A stretch of DNA of 64,000 nucleotides. Origin: Cepaea nemoralis (Eukaryota > Mollusca > Gastropoda > Stylommatophora > Helicidae). Under the pieces are notes generated by a model. The model was not told the DNA's origin. It searched no databases and was given only the letters and a program-made list of their open reading frames with translations. The DNA is taken from contig JACEFZ010028134.1 of NCBI GenBank assembly GCA_014155875.1, positions 62,001-126,000 of the forward strand, given 5' to 3'. The translations under genes were made by a program, and so were the position numbers. Position 1 is the first letter of the stretch. Each line of letters begins with the position of its first letter. Below, one piece after another: positions 1 to 9,633 of the stretch.

Positions 1-411
1 ATTATAACTTCAGTTTTATTCTGTTTACTTTGTGTATGTTATATGCAGCTGCTAGCGTTTTGTTTTCATTATATGTTTATATTCAACCTTCAACAAAATC
101 TCTCTCATAGACACCAGCAATAGTACACCATGCCATGACCATATTCTTTATGTACATATATTTATTTTCTGAAATTTTTAATGTTTTTATCTCATCTCAT
201 CTCCTCTTGTACCTTGTGTTGTCAAGGTGAGGCATAAACAGCGGGATTTTTCCTACTGTTCAAAGAAAAAGAAAGAAGCAATGTTTTTGTTTTCTTGAAA
301 TTTTGAAGTTCAGTTTAATGTGTTCTAGAGGCTCTACTGGTGATAATGTGATGGTCATGAGTGTAAATTTAAAGCAGATCTTAACGTGTCTAGGTTTGCT
401 TTTGGTCAATG

Positions 412-615
412 CTTTCTTGCGCGTGCGTTCGCTGGCTATGAACTCCAGCGCGAAGTCCTGTATGTCAGATGAAGACATCCTGTTGTCCAACATCAGTGTG
501 ATGTCATACCGGACTGAGATTTGCTTGAGTATCCGTTGTCCCATCTCTGGCTTATTGGTGTGCAGGCTGGTGGTTCTTCGCCATGCAGGCAGATACTCTC
601 CGACTTCGGAGGAAA
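412..615 (-). other. 204-bp insertion with an uninterrupted minus-strand frame
   Basis: The insert is bounded by 13-bp direct repeats CTTTTGGTCAATG at 399-411 and 616-628. The second duplication copy has a single, near-identical site there (near 35,800-35,815), so this is an insertion in copy 1 or a precise loss in copy 2. One minus-strand frame is open across the whole insert (it contains LPAWRRTTSLHTN and RYDITLMLDNRMSSSD) and looks protein-like, but I do not recognise the family. A LINE-mobilised cDNA scrap is one possibility. Confidence 0.6.
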
Positions 616-628
616 CTTTTGGTCAATG

Positions 629-1583
629 TCATAGACCTTTCTATCATGGCTCATCTGTATGCACAATAGTCACTCGTACAAATAGGTATATGACAGGTAA
701 ACTGTCACTGTTAGCCATATAACGCCAGGAGTGAGAAGAGATATGGCTACATTTAATGTTATAAAATGGACATCTTAAGATGAAGTACAGGAATAAATAG
801 ATAAATATCTACACTTTATAAATGCTTTCGCTCACGCGTGTTTCCAGTCATTCTCTCTATAAGCCAAACGCACACACCAACTGCATATTGCCGTTCACAC
901 ACTCGGCATCCTTGGTCTAGTAAATATATTCACGCACCGCGCATTCTAAAGCATTGTATTCTTTGTCATAACAGTATCGAAGCTCTGTACGTCTCGTCAC
1001 TAAGTCGCACTCACTTTTATGTGTTCGTACCAAGCCCCGTTACTATTATACTTCAGTCTCACATTTCCTAAATCAATTTGTCTAGCACCTAAATTCGTCG
1101 TATCCTGTTGGCGGTCTGAAACACACCGTATTCAGTCGGCTTCACTTTCTTCCCTTGTCATCTCTCTGACCTTTACCTATCATTGGCTGTTGGTTTTTCC
1201 TCCGAGGCGTGTTCACCCTCCACATTTCATCCCCTGGTCAGTGAGCGTTCACTCGTACTGTCACTCATCCTTGAATGGGGTAACCGATTCATTATTTGTT
1301 GAAGTCTACTCTGTCAGTTTAACTCCTGTCTGACTTGTCCTCAGTGATTGTCCATGTCTGTCATCTGAACCTATTAACTCTTATCCATCATATTCTACAC
1401 TGTTACTAATAAATATGTAATATAGGACTGTGACAGTCAAGAATCATTTTCATCGCACATAGATATCTCCATAAGTTCTCAATCTCCCAGTAAGGATCCA
1501 TATGTGTGTATACCAAAATTATACGTGCCTGAAATATTCTTGTTTGCGGATACAAAAAATGGTCAGTTAAAGTATCCTTGATC
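629..1583. other. No gene recognised
   Basis: AT-rich sequence shared with about 35,810-36,775 in the second duplication copy. Short open frames exist but match nothing I recognise and are not preserved between the two copies. The stretch around 1,000-1,330 is rich in CACTCGTACTGTCACT-like words and may be an old LTR or UTR. Confidence 0.5.
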
Positions 1584-1595
1584 ACACAGTGAACT

Positions 1596-1741
1596 TCTTC
1601 TTCTTCTTCTTCGTTCATCCGGGTTTTTTTTTCGGATGTGATTGCGTTGTGCCTGTTTACAGCAGAGCTGCGTTCTTGCGCCGTTAGGCCGACACATCCG
1701 ACTTCTGCGGGCATTTGTTGACCGGGTTAACCTTCCCGGGG
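1596..1741 (-). mobile_element. Short SINE-like element with (GAA)n tail, 146 bp
   Basis: A TSD of ACACAGTGAACT lies at 1,584-1,595 and 1,742-1,753. The other duplication copy has one ACACAGTGAACT and no element (near 36,783). On the minus strand the element starts CCCCGGGAAGGTTAAC and ends in a (GAA)n run, which is how a retroposed tail would look. Relatives lie at about 3,950-4,090, 38,880-39,030 and (decayed) 45,060-45,175. No clear A or B box was found, so the RNA of origin is unknown. Confidence 0.85.
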
Positions 1742-2081
1742 ACACAGTGAACTATGTTGGATATTTGGTGCTGGCCCCATATTATTAGACCAATCAGCAC
1801 TCAGTGGGTCATGTGATCAGTATCAGATTTTCCTCCCCAGGACATGTCCTGATATCCATTTTAGGCTAGGTCGACCTGGGAGCCAAGGTCAGTGTTTTTA
1901 ATCTGTCTAATGGGGATTTGAACATATGACCACCATGCCAGCTGGCAAGTGTGCTAGCAATGGTTCCCACCCTGAAGCTGTAGCAGTTGATAAAACTAGA
2001 ATTTTGACAGTCTGGGATTCTGAGATATGTAGCACATTTTCTTCATTTTTTTTTTCATCTTTCCATTCTTCTCATTCAGTT

Positions 2082-2491
2082 TAGTTTTAGTTTAGTTTTA
2101 GTCATTGGATCAACATCACGGCACATGGTTTAACCCATAAGTGCTCCGTTTTCCTCCTAACTCAAACCTGAGTCTGGAGAAACTCAGTTCAATGCACGAA
2201 CTCCTGTTGCATCGGCGAGGATCCTAAATACTTTGGGTAGATTTTTAACTCGAAATTTTGCCCGGGCAGCGCCGTTAGGCTACTCTTTTTCGATTTCCAG
2301 CTGCCAAGGGATTTTTTACGTGTGCAACAATACACACGGGCGTCCGATCTCACTACCCAGAGACCAGGGGAAATTTTATTACTGGAAGTCCAGGTGGATT
2401 TTTTAAATAAATCCCGGTCCTCACCGGGGCCTGAACCCGGGACCTCCAGCACTCGAGGCGGACACCATACCTCGAGACCACTCAGCCCCCC
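2082..2491 (-). mobile_element. tRNA-derived SINE, about 410 bp, with TSD
   Basis: The tRNA-like head is at the high-coordinate end on the minus strand: A-box-like TGGTCTCGAGG and B-box-like GGTTCAGGCCC. The tail at the low end is a (TAAAC)-type repeat. The TSD TCTCATTCAGTT is at 2,070-2,081 and 2,492-2,503. The second duplication copy is empty at this point (about 37,400). Same family as 7,349-7,887. Confidence 0.88.
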
Positions 2492-2523
2492 TCTCATTCA
2501 GTTATTATACCTTAATGTTGTCA

Positions 2524-2757
2524 CTGTAGTGTCTTCCCCATGTTTATATGTTGTGTTGTGTTGTATTTGTTTCCTGAAGAAGGCTAGTCGCTGTAGTGTC
2601 TTCCCGGTGTTTATATGTTGTGTTGTGTCCCAGTGTTTATATGTTGTGTTGTGTTGTATTTGTTTCCTGAAGAAGGCTAGTCACTGTAGTGTCTTCCCAG
2701 TGTTTATATGTTGTGTTGTGTTGTATTTGTTTCCTGAAGAAGGCTAGTCGCTGCAAC
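2524..2757. repeat. 67-bp minisatellite, about 3 units
   Basis: The unit contains CTGTAGTGTCTTCCC, TTTATATGTTGTGTTG and CCTGAAGAAGGCTAGTCG. The second duplication copy has about two units (37,430-37,570), so copy number changed after the duplication. One unit in copy 1 contains an internal partial repeat. Confidence 0.85.
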
Positions 2758-3705
2758 AGAGTCGGTAGGTCAGTGCCTTGATCACAGATCATTGAAGAAT
2801 TAGTCATGAAAAGACTACAGTTTTATATTGTAGTGAAATATTTGCAGAGATTTTAATAGGCTTTGAATATCATTATCCTCTCTGTTGTGTTTCCTTCTTG
2901 ACATAGTAGAAGGGCTTGCAGAGTCAGGTGACTCCAAGATCTATGCCGACCGTAGCCCAGCTACTGGCAGGGGTCTCTCTCATGTCGGACAGGTCAAGGG
3001 CAATCACAAACCTGCTGTCTTGTAGGTAGACTGGAAATGTCAAAGGCTAAGGAAAGTAAATCCCAAAAAATGTTTGTCAGTCAAAGGTACTGAGCCACAG
3101 GCTTCTTGAAACAGTGCAATGCAATCCACTCTATTTTGATGATATCATGAAAATAAATGTTTTGTTGGCTTGGCTTTACAGTGTGCTTTTTACTTTTGTC
3201 AAATATTTGTTTCATATTTTTTATTAATACTATTTGCCAATGTCATTTTTAACATGCTACGGAAGAATTGAGAACACTAGGGCATATAGCAAAATCTGCT
3301 TATTCCGTGTTCTAATACTTATGATGAATCCGATTGTGGACAACTTTTACAAACTATACAACCTAGGAAAGTTATGCTTCTCTCGTATCTCAAGGTAACG
3401 GATGGGGTGTCTAGCTTTATCGGATTAGCTCTAAAAAAATGAAGTGTGTATGATGTACATGTGCGTGTATGTATGTAGTAGGCTATATAATATTTTAACC
3501 ATGCAACAGACCAATCTAGAAGTACGAGAGAACTGGATTTTATTATAGTGTAGGAAAGAGTATGGAAAACAGAAAATCTTATTTCAGGACACAATCTGGC
3601 TCTTAACCAATACCCTATGTAGAGGTCATGAAGATCAAGCAGTTTGCACATGCGCAATAGTGATTACAAAATTGCTACCCCACCGTTGACATTCTCTTCT
3701 TTTTT
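2758..3705. other. No gene recognised
   Basis: Sequence shared with about 37,571-38,640 in copy 2. It holds short open frames only, none convincing. The stretch near 2,915-3,060 looks protein-like on the plus strand but has no motif I recognise. Confidence 0.45.
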
Positions 3706-3710
3706 TTTTT

Positions 3711-4435
3711 GAGTCAGAGGGTGTGAAAGCTTACGAAATCTACAGAAGAATGATAGTTTATTATGGAAACTGCTGTTGGAGTCAGGGTTGAGGGTATATA
3801 ATGGAAAGAATGATTTTAAAAACAAAGACAAGACATCATTGATGAACTGCATAGTGGAAGACCTGCAAGTGTTATGGTGACCATCTTTTGGGACATCAAG
3901 GGCCCTGTATTGGTGCACATTCCAGGAAAGGGGTGAAACTGACTGGTGCTTCTTCTTCTACTTCTGTGTTCATCCGGAGAGTTTTTTCCGGCGTGAAAAT
4001 TCCATTATGCCTGTTTACAGCAGAGCTGCGTTCTTGCGCTGTTACATTAGGCCGACTTCTGCGGGCATTTGTGGGTTAACCTTCCCGAGAGTGACATGTT
4101 AGTGAACAAATTTAAACCCACATACGATCAAAAGGCCAGGGGCTTCTCTCAGAAGTAGTGCTGTTGCTGTACAACAATTCCCGCTGCACATATGGCTGCG
4201 CAGACAATGAATATACTATGTGCTCTGAAATTTGACGTCTTGAAACATTCAGCACACAGTCCAGACTTGGCGCCATTGGACTTTACTTTTGGACCCTTAA
4301 AAGAACATATTGGAGGTTTGCAGATTATGAGGTAATGGAAGTTTGGTTAACCAAAATTGGTTAAAGGCCACACCCAACACCTTGTTCCTAGAAGGCATCA
4401 ACAAGCTAAGCTAGTGGCCAGGAGGACCAAGTGAG
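3711..4435 (+). pseudogene. mariner-family transposase relic
   Basis: Decayed IS630/Tc1-mariner transposase. Reading the plus strand across frames gives an N-terminal helix-turn-helix-like piece (EIYRRMIVYYGNC), then DELHSGRPAS. After a large internal deletion comes FWDIKGPVLV (the first catalytic Asp region). A SINE at about 3,950-4,090 interrupts it. It resumes with VNKFKP, a degraded equivalent of the second catalytic Asp region (NNAR, Asp lost), then HSAHSPDLAPLDF (third catalytic Asp region) and FLEGINKLS. Frameshifts, stops and the deletion rule out activity. No terminal inverted repeats were located. The same relic lies at about 38,645-39,405. Confidence 0.85.
3950..4090 (-). mobile_element. 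(GAA)n-tailed SINE-like element nested in the mariner relic
   Basis: Same family as 1,596-1,741: shared core CAGCAGAGCTGCGTTCTTGC, TTAGGCCGACTTCTGCGG and GGTTAACCTTCCCG. It is present at the equivalent place in copy 2 (38,880-39,030), so it predates the duplication. A possible short TSD (ACTGGTGC / ACTAGTGC, seen best in copy 2) flanks it. Confidence 0.75.
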
Positions 4436-4469
4436 TTGCCAGGCAGGCGAACTGTTGAATTGAGCTAAG

Positions 4470-4560
4470 AACTAACATCACTGCACTCAGGACAGTCCCC
4501 ATACGCTCTCCATCCCCTCATTCAACAGCCAGCAAAGAGTCACACTACTAATTGTTCCCA
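4470..4560 (-). pseudogene. 3' end scrap of an RNase-H-bearing LINE
   Basis: About 90 bp resembling the 3' coding end of the LINE seen best at 12,783-13,503: a LLAV..GDGERMG-type peptide corresponds to WLLRMGTERLWEC there. The second duplication copy carries it at about 39,435-39,525. Confidence 0.5.
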
Positions 4561-5234
4561 CCACTATCTACGTTGAGAAATAACATACAAAATGTATGGT
4601 TCGCACTATTGTAATAAATAAAAGTTAACGTAAAATTCTTGTTAATGAATTCCCCTCGTAACAAAAACATCATGGATTTCAACACGTATAGTTCTCTTAC
4701 AATATAGTTTATTATTCTTATGAATACAAAAAATATCTTAACCATTTATTTGCTTATTTTCACATCTCACCACATCAAACATTTTGGCTTGTCCTCTGTA
4801 CAATGCTGTCATTTTTATTTATTCATCTCAGATGTTGGCCACTGTTTTCTTCACGTCATCCTGTAATTGTACTTTCCTGTGTGGATGCTTGTCAAAGACG
4901 GTTGTGCTTAATGAAACTTTCTTTTTCCGTTTTGTTTTTCTTTCCTCGTTTTATTGTTCTCAATTTGTGTGTGTGTAATTTGCATTTACATGTCAATTCA
5001 CTCTGAAGAGATATATCTGTAATAATTCAAACACACAATGCTAAATGTCCGTACTATACATACACCACTCAATAACTCACTATGTGCACATTTTGACTTT
5101 AGTCGCCTAACTTCCATTAAATTCATCTGTAACATAGAAACAATTTTAATATTTGGAAAATTATTAAACAAACAACATCCTTTAAAGACTCGGAGATGTG
5201 TTGTGAGCAAACATGCAACAGCGGATCAGTTGGT
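4561..5234. other. AT-rich sequence, part related to 6,946-7,070
   Basis: No gene seen. The segment around 4,786-4,895 is similar to 6,946-7,070 (GGCTTGTCCTCT, CAGATATTGGCCACT words). It is therefore probably another piece of the Gmr1-like relic described at 6,326-6,960. Shared with copy 2 at about 39,530-40,190. Confidence 0.45.
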
Positions 5235-5244
5235 GGGAAAACTC

Positions 5245-5765
5245 AAGAGACGTGCTAGGTAGCTTAGCTTTACTGCACTGTTTGATGGTGTCCTGAGATG
5301 TTGGTGATGCGGCTCGTTTCTTTCAGTGTCTTCTTATCATCAAAAGACTGAAGCCAAGTAGAGGGCTGCTGCAGCAACTGTGCTTGAATACTTCCCTAGT
5401 ACTAAATGCACCGCGGCAGACTGTCTGGCAGTTCATGTAGCCTCTTCTTGTATGTCTGATGATAAACGCAAGTCGGCGCAGAAGGGGCAAGAAATCGTCT
5501 AGAGTAGAGGGATTTAAATGTATGCCCAGGTATTGTTGGGCGAAGTAATGTTCATTGAATTTCTTCTTTGTGACTTTGAAGACACCACAAATGTCATTAA
5601 TTGACCTGGTACAGCCATCTTGTCAGCATGCAGCATATATGCATGCGGCTGCCATGGTGTGAACATCTTGATCCTTCAAGGGTCCAGTCTAGAACCTGCT
5701 TGATCATCGAGGTGGCTGTGTCCGCCAACATCTTGGGCAGATGGAGTTTGTCTGCCATTATGTAT
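5245..5765 (-). pseudogene. GTF2B: TFIIB (general transcription factor) core pseudogene, copy 1
   Basis: Minus-strand relic of the two cyclin-like repeats of TFIIB, the RNA polymerase II initiation factor that bridges TBP and polymerase. Reading across frames: MADKLHLPKM, then MAAACIYAAC followed by a stop, QDGCTR, INDICGVFKVTKKK (end of repeat 1). Repeat 2 follows: FCADLRLSSDIQEEAT, a decayed AAxYLAS-type segment, and TLKETSRITNISG. These match the order and spacing of the family core. The N-terminal zinc ribbon is absent. The homology runs without an intron, which suggests a retroposed copy. Stops and frameshifts make it non-functional. On its 5' side it abuts a Gmr1-like protease fragment (5,776-5,935). 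The better-preserved twin is at 40,200-40,718. The in-frame TGA after AAC is shared, so the decay predates the duplication. Confidence 0.85.
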
Positions 5766-5775
5766 ACTGCTCCCA

Positions 5776-5935
5776 ATTATTAAATCACAACAAAGGATTT
5801 TTTCAGAGCTGCGCACTTGACTTTTCCTGAAATAAGGAGGACAAATATTGGCCCATACCAAAGGATATCTTTCTCTTCTCCCTGAAAATGTTTTACAAGT
5901 TATTTTTTCCTCTGTGTAGTCTTGTTTATTCACTT
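5776..5935 (-). pseudogene. Gmr1-like LTR retrotransposon protease fragment
   Basis: The minus-strand peptide contains DYTEEKITCKTFSG and YPLVWANI. It parallels the protease of the two better Gmr1-like copies in this window (DYTGRHITCRTFSG, YPLAWAYI). The second duplication copy also retains GKVKCAALKNPCCDFIIGS. The frame then gives way to the TFIIB pseudogene. It continues the relic interrupted by a LINE fragment at 5,940-6,325. Confidence 0.8.
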
Positions 5936-5939
5936 GTGT

Positions 5940-6325
5940 GATTCTGTCATCTCATCATGTTCCTCTCGTACTTTGCGGTGTCGAAATGAAGTAGAAGTAT
6001 AAGCAGCATAACGGGAGAGGGCTCCCTCTTAGGGGTTTCATGTATTGATATTCCCATGGACTCTGCTATTCCCTCCGTCCATTGTTTATGTGGTCGGCCT
6101 CTTCCTCTGCTTCCATCTGGTCAGTACATCATTACTTTTTGTGGTATACTGTTAGTTGGTAACCTACTTGCATGGCCAAACCATTTGATTTGCTGCCTTC
6201 TAATAAAATCTGGCCAAACCATTTGACTTTCTGCTTTCTAATAAAATCTAGTGCTGCTATAACCCCTACTTTAGTCCTGATTTCTTCATTTCTGATCTTA
6301 TCTCTCCTTGATACATTGAGTAGTA
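5940..6325 (-). pseudogene. LINE 3' coding fragment inside the Gmr1-like relic
   Basis: The minus strand encodes NVSRRDKIRNEE, VGVIAALDFIRKQKVKWFG and RGRPHKQWTEGIAESMG, typical of the C-terminal end of APE-type LINE polyproteins downstream of the reverse transcriptase. It splits the protease of the Gmr1-like relic (upstream part ends near 6,326, downstream part resumes at about 5,935). A short internal duplication (around 6,170-6,250) is present in copy 1 only. Confidence 0.7.
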
Positions 6326-6960
6326 TTCTCAGGAATCACTAGTGATTGACAGAGCCTAATAATCATGGCACCCGTGTCGTGCAAGACCATTGCCATTTTT
6401 CCATTAACCAGACTGTGACTTCTGTCGTGCAAGACCATTGCCATTTTTCCATTAACCAGACCTTAATGGATTTTTTTTTATTTTCCATTTATATGTACTG
6501 ACATATTACCTTCCTCATTGGGTTTAGGAATGGTATGCCCACAAGATAGGATGCAATCTGTATGAAACATTTTACAAGTTTTGCATGTAGCTGAGGTAAA
6601 ATCATCGATGCAATTACCTAACTCTTCCTCATCTACCTAACTTATTAAGTGACTGATAAAGACAGCAGATGCATTCGCATTCTCAAGTTTTAATTGCTTT
6701 CTGCTGTCACATCCAGGCTGAATATGTCCATACGCCTTGCCCAAAAAACAAAAAAAATTATGTAAACTTGTATATCGATTTTTCTTTTGTTGTTGGCTAG
6801 CTACAATTTTTTTTAAATATTTGTTTTGAGGATTTCTGTCACACATCTCATTCTCACCATGTTTATGGGTACATTCTTTACATTTTATTAACCTACTTAT
6901 TTTTAATCTTCTGTTTTTAAATCTTTTGTTATTCTCATATGGCTTGTCCTCTATACAACG
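6326..6960 (-). pseudogene. Gmr1-like gag/protease relic
   Basis: The minus strand reads in order: CKECTHKHGENEMCDRNPQ (first Cys/His motif), FLGKAYGHIQPGC (a decayed zinc knuckle), CKTCKMFHTDCILSCGH, and VNGKMAMVLHDTGA (retropepsin DTG catalytic motif, here DTG rather than the DSG of the 17-kb element). Each has its counterpart in the same order at 16,600-17,110. A 38-bp tandem duplication (around 6,375-6,460) repeats the protease site and is absent from copy 2. Confidence 0.85.
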
Positions 6961-7099
6961 CTATCATTTTTATTCATTCTTCTCAGATATTGGCCACTAC
7001 GTTTTCTTCATGTCATCCAGTAATTGTAAAATATGTCTCTTTGCGATCATAGACTTTGCTGTGTGGATGTTTACTGCCACATTCTCCATTACAGAATTC

Positions 7100-7975
7100 T
7101 GGAAGAAACAGAAAAAAAAGTAAAAGTCAGGATTGTTTTATTTCTGGAACATACAGAAAAAAAAAAGTAAAAGTCAGGTTTATTTCATTTCTGGTACATA
7201 CGGAAACAAGTAAATGTCAAACTTGTTTCATTTCTGGAACATTCAGAAGAAAAAAAAGTAAAAGTCAAGTTTATTTCATTTCTGGAACATACAGGAAAAA
7301 AAAAGTAGAAGTCAGGGTTGTTTCATTTCTGAAACATACAGAAATAAAGTTTACTTTAGTCGTTGGATCAACATCACGGCACACGGTTTAACCTATAAGT
7401 GCTCCATTTTCCTCCTAACTCAAACCTGAGTCTGGAGAAACTCAGCTCAATGCACGAACTCTGTTGCATCGGCGAGGAAATACTTTTTAAAAAAGGGGAC
7501 TGCCTGGTCTCGAGGTATGGTGTCCGCCTCGAGTGCTGGCAGTCCCGGGTTCAAGCCCCGGTGATACCGGGATCTTTTCTCGTGGACTTCTAGTAATAAA
7601 TATCCCCTGGTCTCTGGGTAGTGAGATCGGACGCCCATGTGTATTGTTGCGCACATAAAAATTTCCTTGGCAGTTGGAAATCGAAAAAGAGTAGCCTAAT
7701 GGCGCTGCCTGAGCAAAATTTCGAGTTAAAAATCTACCCAAAGTATTTCAGGATCCTCACCGGTGCTATGGAGTTTGTGCATTGAGCTGAGTTTCTCCAG
7801 ACTCAGGTTTGAGTTAGGAAGAGAATGGAGCACTTATGGGTTGCACCCGTGTGCCGTGATGTTGATCCATCGACTAAACTAAACTAAACAGAAATAAAAG
7901 TCATGCTTGTTTTATTTCTGGAACATACAGAAAAAAAGTAAAAGTCAGGCTTGTGTCATGTCTGCTTTAGTAAGT
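7100..7975. repeat. About 44-bp minisatellite, split by a SINE
   Basis: The unit is A-rich, contains AAAAGTAAAAGTCAGG and TTTCATTTCTGGAACATACAG, and occurs about five times before and twice after the SINE at 7,349-7,887. The unsplit array is at about 41,955-42,310 in copy 2. Confidence 0.85.
7349..7887 (+). mobile_element. tRNA-derived SINE with an inverted partial copy at its 5' end
   Basis: The full SINE runs from about 7,490 to 7,887. It has A box TGGTCTCGAGG (7,505-7,515), B box GGTTCAAGCCC (7,548-7,558) and tail (TAAAC)n. Bases 7,349-7,480 are the reverse complement of its own 3' end (about 7,760-7,887). TSDs ACAGAAATAAA at 7,338-7,348 and 7,888-7,898 enclose the whole composite, so it inserted as one unit. 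The second duplication copy is empty (near 42,190). Confidence 0.88.
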
Positions 7976-8084
7976 TAAGAAAGCAAGTAACCAGCCACAT
8001 CTTTGGCTGTGAGGATGGTGAGATGGTAGTTTCATAATTCCCTGACATACTAAGTTGAGTGTTGGATATTGATTCAAATAATAA

Positions 8085-8330
8085 TCATCATCATCATCTT
8101 GTACCTTGCAGTGTCGAGGTGAAGCATAAACAGCGGGAGAGTGCGTTTATGGGCTTCATATATCGTGATTTCCATGGACTCTTATTCCCTCTGTCCATCA
8201 TTTTCATGGTCGGCCTCTTCTTCTGGTTCTATTTTATCTGTACATCATTGCTTGTTATAGTATGCTGTCAGCTGGTAGCCTAGGTATGTGGCCAAACCAT
8301 TTAACTTGCTGTTTTCTATTGAGAAAGTTA
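8085..8330 (-). pseudogene. LINE 3' coding fragment
   Basis: Related to 5,940-6,325: the minus strand preserves the Q-V-K-W-F-G-H-like motif (AAATGGTTTGGCCA) and the downstream segment with the ATGGAAATCACGATATATGA-type end. Twin at about 42,440-42,665. Confidence 0.6.
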
Positions 8331-8406
8331 TAGGAAACCAATAATAACTGTTCAAAATACCCTAGACTTGTCCTTTAGGGAAAAGAATATGGGAAACAGA
8401 ATAGAC

Positions 8407-8690
8407 TTTTTTGGCATTCACTCGTTTTAACTCTAGTGTAGTCCACACATATACTACAACTTCTAGTAGCACTGGACTGATTTTTGCATTTGGAATAGCC
8501 TTCTCTATTACCAGAGTCCCTCGCCATCAGACGAACCCACTCCGACTTCTGAGATATTTGTAATTTATATCCCAAGTCAAGGATGAGAAGTCAGCATTTT
8601 AGTCCAACTGACTGGTCTAGTGGTTGAAGCCATAACCTCGGCATCAGCACACCAGAAGTTTAAGAGTGAGTGCTCTTATCCAGAATAGAC
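8407..8690 (-). mobile_element. SINE-like repeat, family C
   Basis: About 280-bp repeat with four copies: here, 42,745-42,985, 33,115-33,410 and 43,945-44,223. On the minus strand one end is tRNA-like (GGATAAGAGCG, GGTTATGGCTTCAACC), and the other contains CCAAAAAAGT. The copy at 42,745 lacks about 54 bp between CAGCAT words. Confidence 0.65.
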
Positions 8691-9219
8691 ATGCATGTAA
8701 ACGTATGAGAGGATGATGCAGATAGTAAAGCTAATGCACAGCAGAAATCTAGGACACTGACGACTTCATCCCCAAGTTCCACAGTGAGCCAACAGGTTAT
8801 AATATGGTCATCCATATCTGGCCTGTGATCAGTTAATAAACAGAAAACTCCAGAAAGTTGAAGGCAAGAGAAGAAAGAGCTGACAACCAAAACGATGTTC
8901 TGACAACTTTACAGACTATACTTGTGACGAAACTGACACAGATAAGAGTTGCTTAGGTTAATAATTGAAAATACTGACTACAAACACAAAATGTTCATGG
9001 ATCACCTGTCAGAATAGGATAGGATAATAAGGGTTTTGAAGAGTTAATGGGGAAACATGGATTTGGGATAATGAACAAAAATGGGAATTTGTGTGCAGTT
9101 AATCAGTGTCACAGGAGGAAGTGTTTTTTCCAGAAAAAAATGCAGAAAGCAACATAAGTATCACAGACCACAATACAGAAAATCAAACTGATCTGTATTA
9201 ACAAGACATTTTGATTATC
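8691..9219. other. No gene recognised
   Basis: Shared with about 42,990-43,530. Short frames only; no motif or repeat identified. Confidence 0.4.
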
Positions 9220-9374
9220 TCTACATTACGTAAATGTGTCTCTTTCTTCTTCTTGTATATTGTGGTCCAGTTTCATTAGCCTCTTTCAGGCAATCATCGT
9301 TAGTTACTATGGCAGTCCAAGGAATTCACATTTATCTCAGGGAACCACATCTCTGTTGCTTCTAAGCTTTTCCT
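9220..9374 (-). pseudogene. LINE C-terminal fragment, cut at the duplication boundary
   Basis: Better preserved in copy 2 (43,530-43,750), where the minus strand reads YIEPVFLYGSEYWN and KSLEAIDMWFLR, the usual post-RT segment of APE LINEs. In copy 1 homology stops at about 9,374 and a different LINE begins. Confidence 0.65.
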
Positions 9375-9600
9375 TCATAGACATCATGGGCAAAGACTGC
9401 TGCATTGGTCCAGGTTTCTCTTTTTGGACGGTACCCACCCAGGGTAGGTGGGAAAACACCTTGCCTCTCTAGCTGGCTTGATATTTTCCTGGCAATTACC
9501 TTCTCCAGCAGCTTGCCTATTGTATTCTGCATGGTTATAATTCGATATCCCTGAATTTTTTTGTGGTCTTTGTCAGGCTTCGGCAAGGGAATCAGATAGC
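9362..9600 (-). pseudogene. LINE reverse transcriptase fragment
   Basis: The minus-strand peptide has PKPDKDHKKIQGYRIITMQN, IGKLLEKVIARK and LGGYRPKRETWTNAA. This is the early fingers/palm region of a Jockey/I-like non-LTR reverse transcriptase. The catalytic FADD region is absent. It is joined directly to the Polinton-like polymerase relic on one side and to the direct duplication on the other. Confidence 0.8.
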
Positions 9601-9633
9601 TGTGTAACCACTCCTCCTTGATGCCAGCACTCC

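Larger units (their letters stand above)
1..9374 (+). repeat. Direct duplication, copy 1 (left end outside window)
   Basis: This block is collinear with 34,580-43,685, differing by a few percent plus indels. The order of contents is the same in both: unique sequence, minisatellite, mariner relic, TFIIB pseudogene, Gmr1-like relic, LINE fragments. Homology begins at or before base 1 and stops near 9,374, inside a minus-strand LINE fragment. Copy 1 alone carries insertions at 412-615, 1,596-1,741, 2,082-2,491 and 7,349-7,887, each flanked by a target-site duplication. Confidence 0.93.

Noticed and set aside
7505..7558. tRNA gene
   Set aside because: A and B boxes are those of a SINE head. No cloverleaf with anticodon arm is intact, and the element has a TSD and a SINE body.
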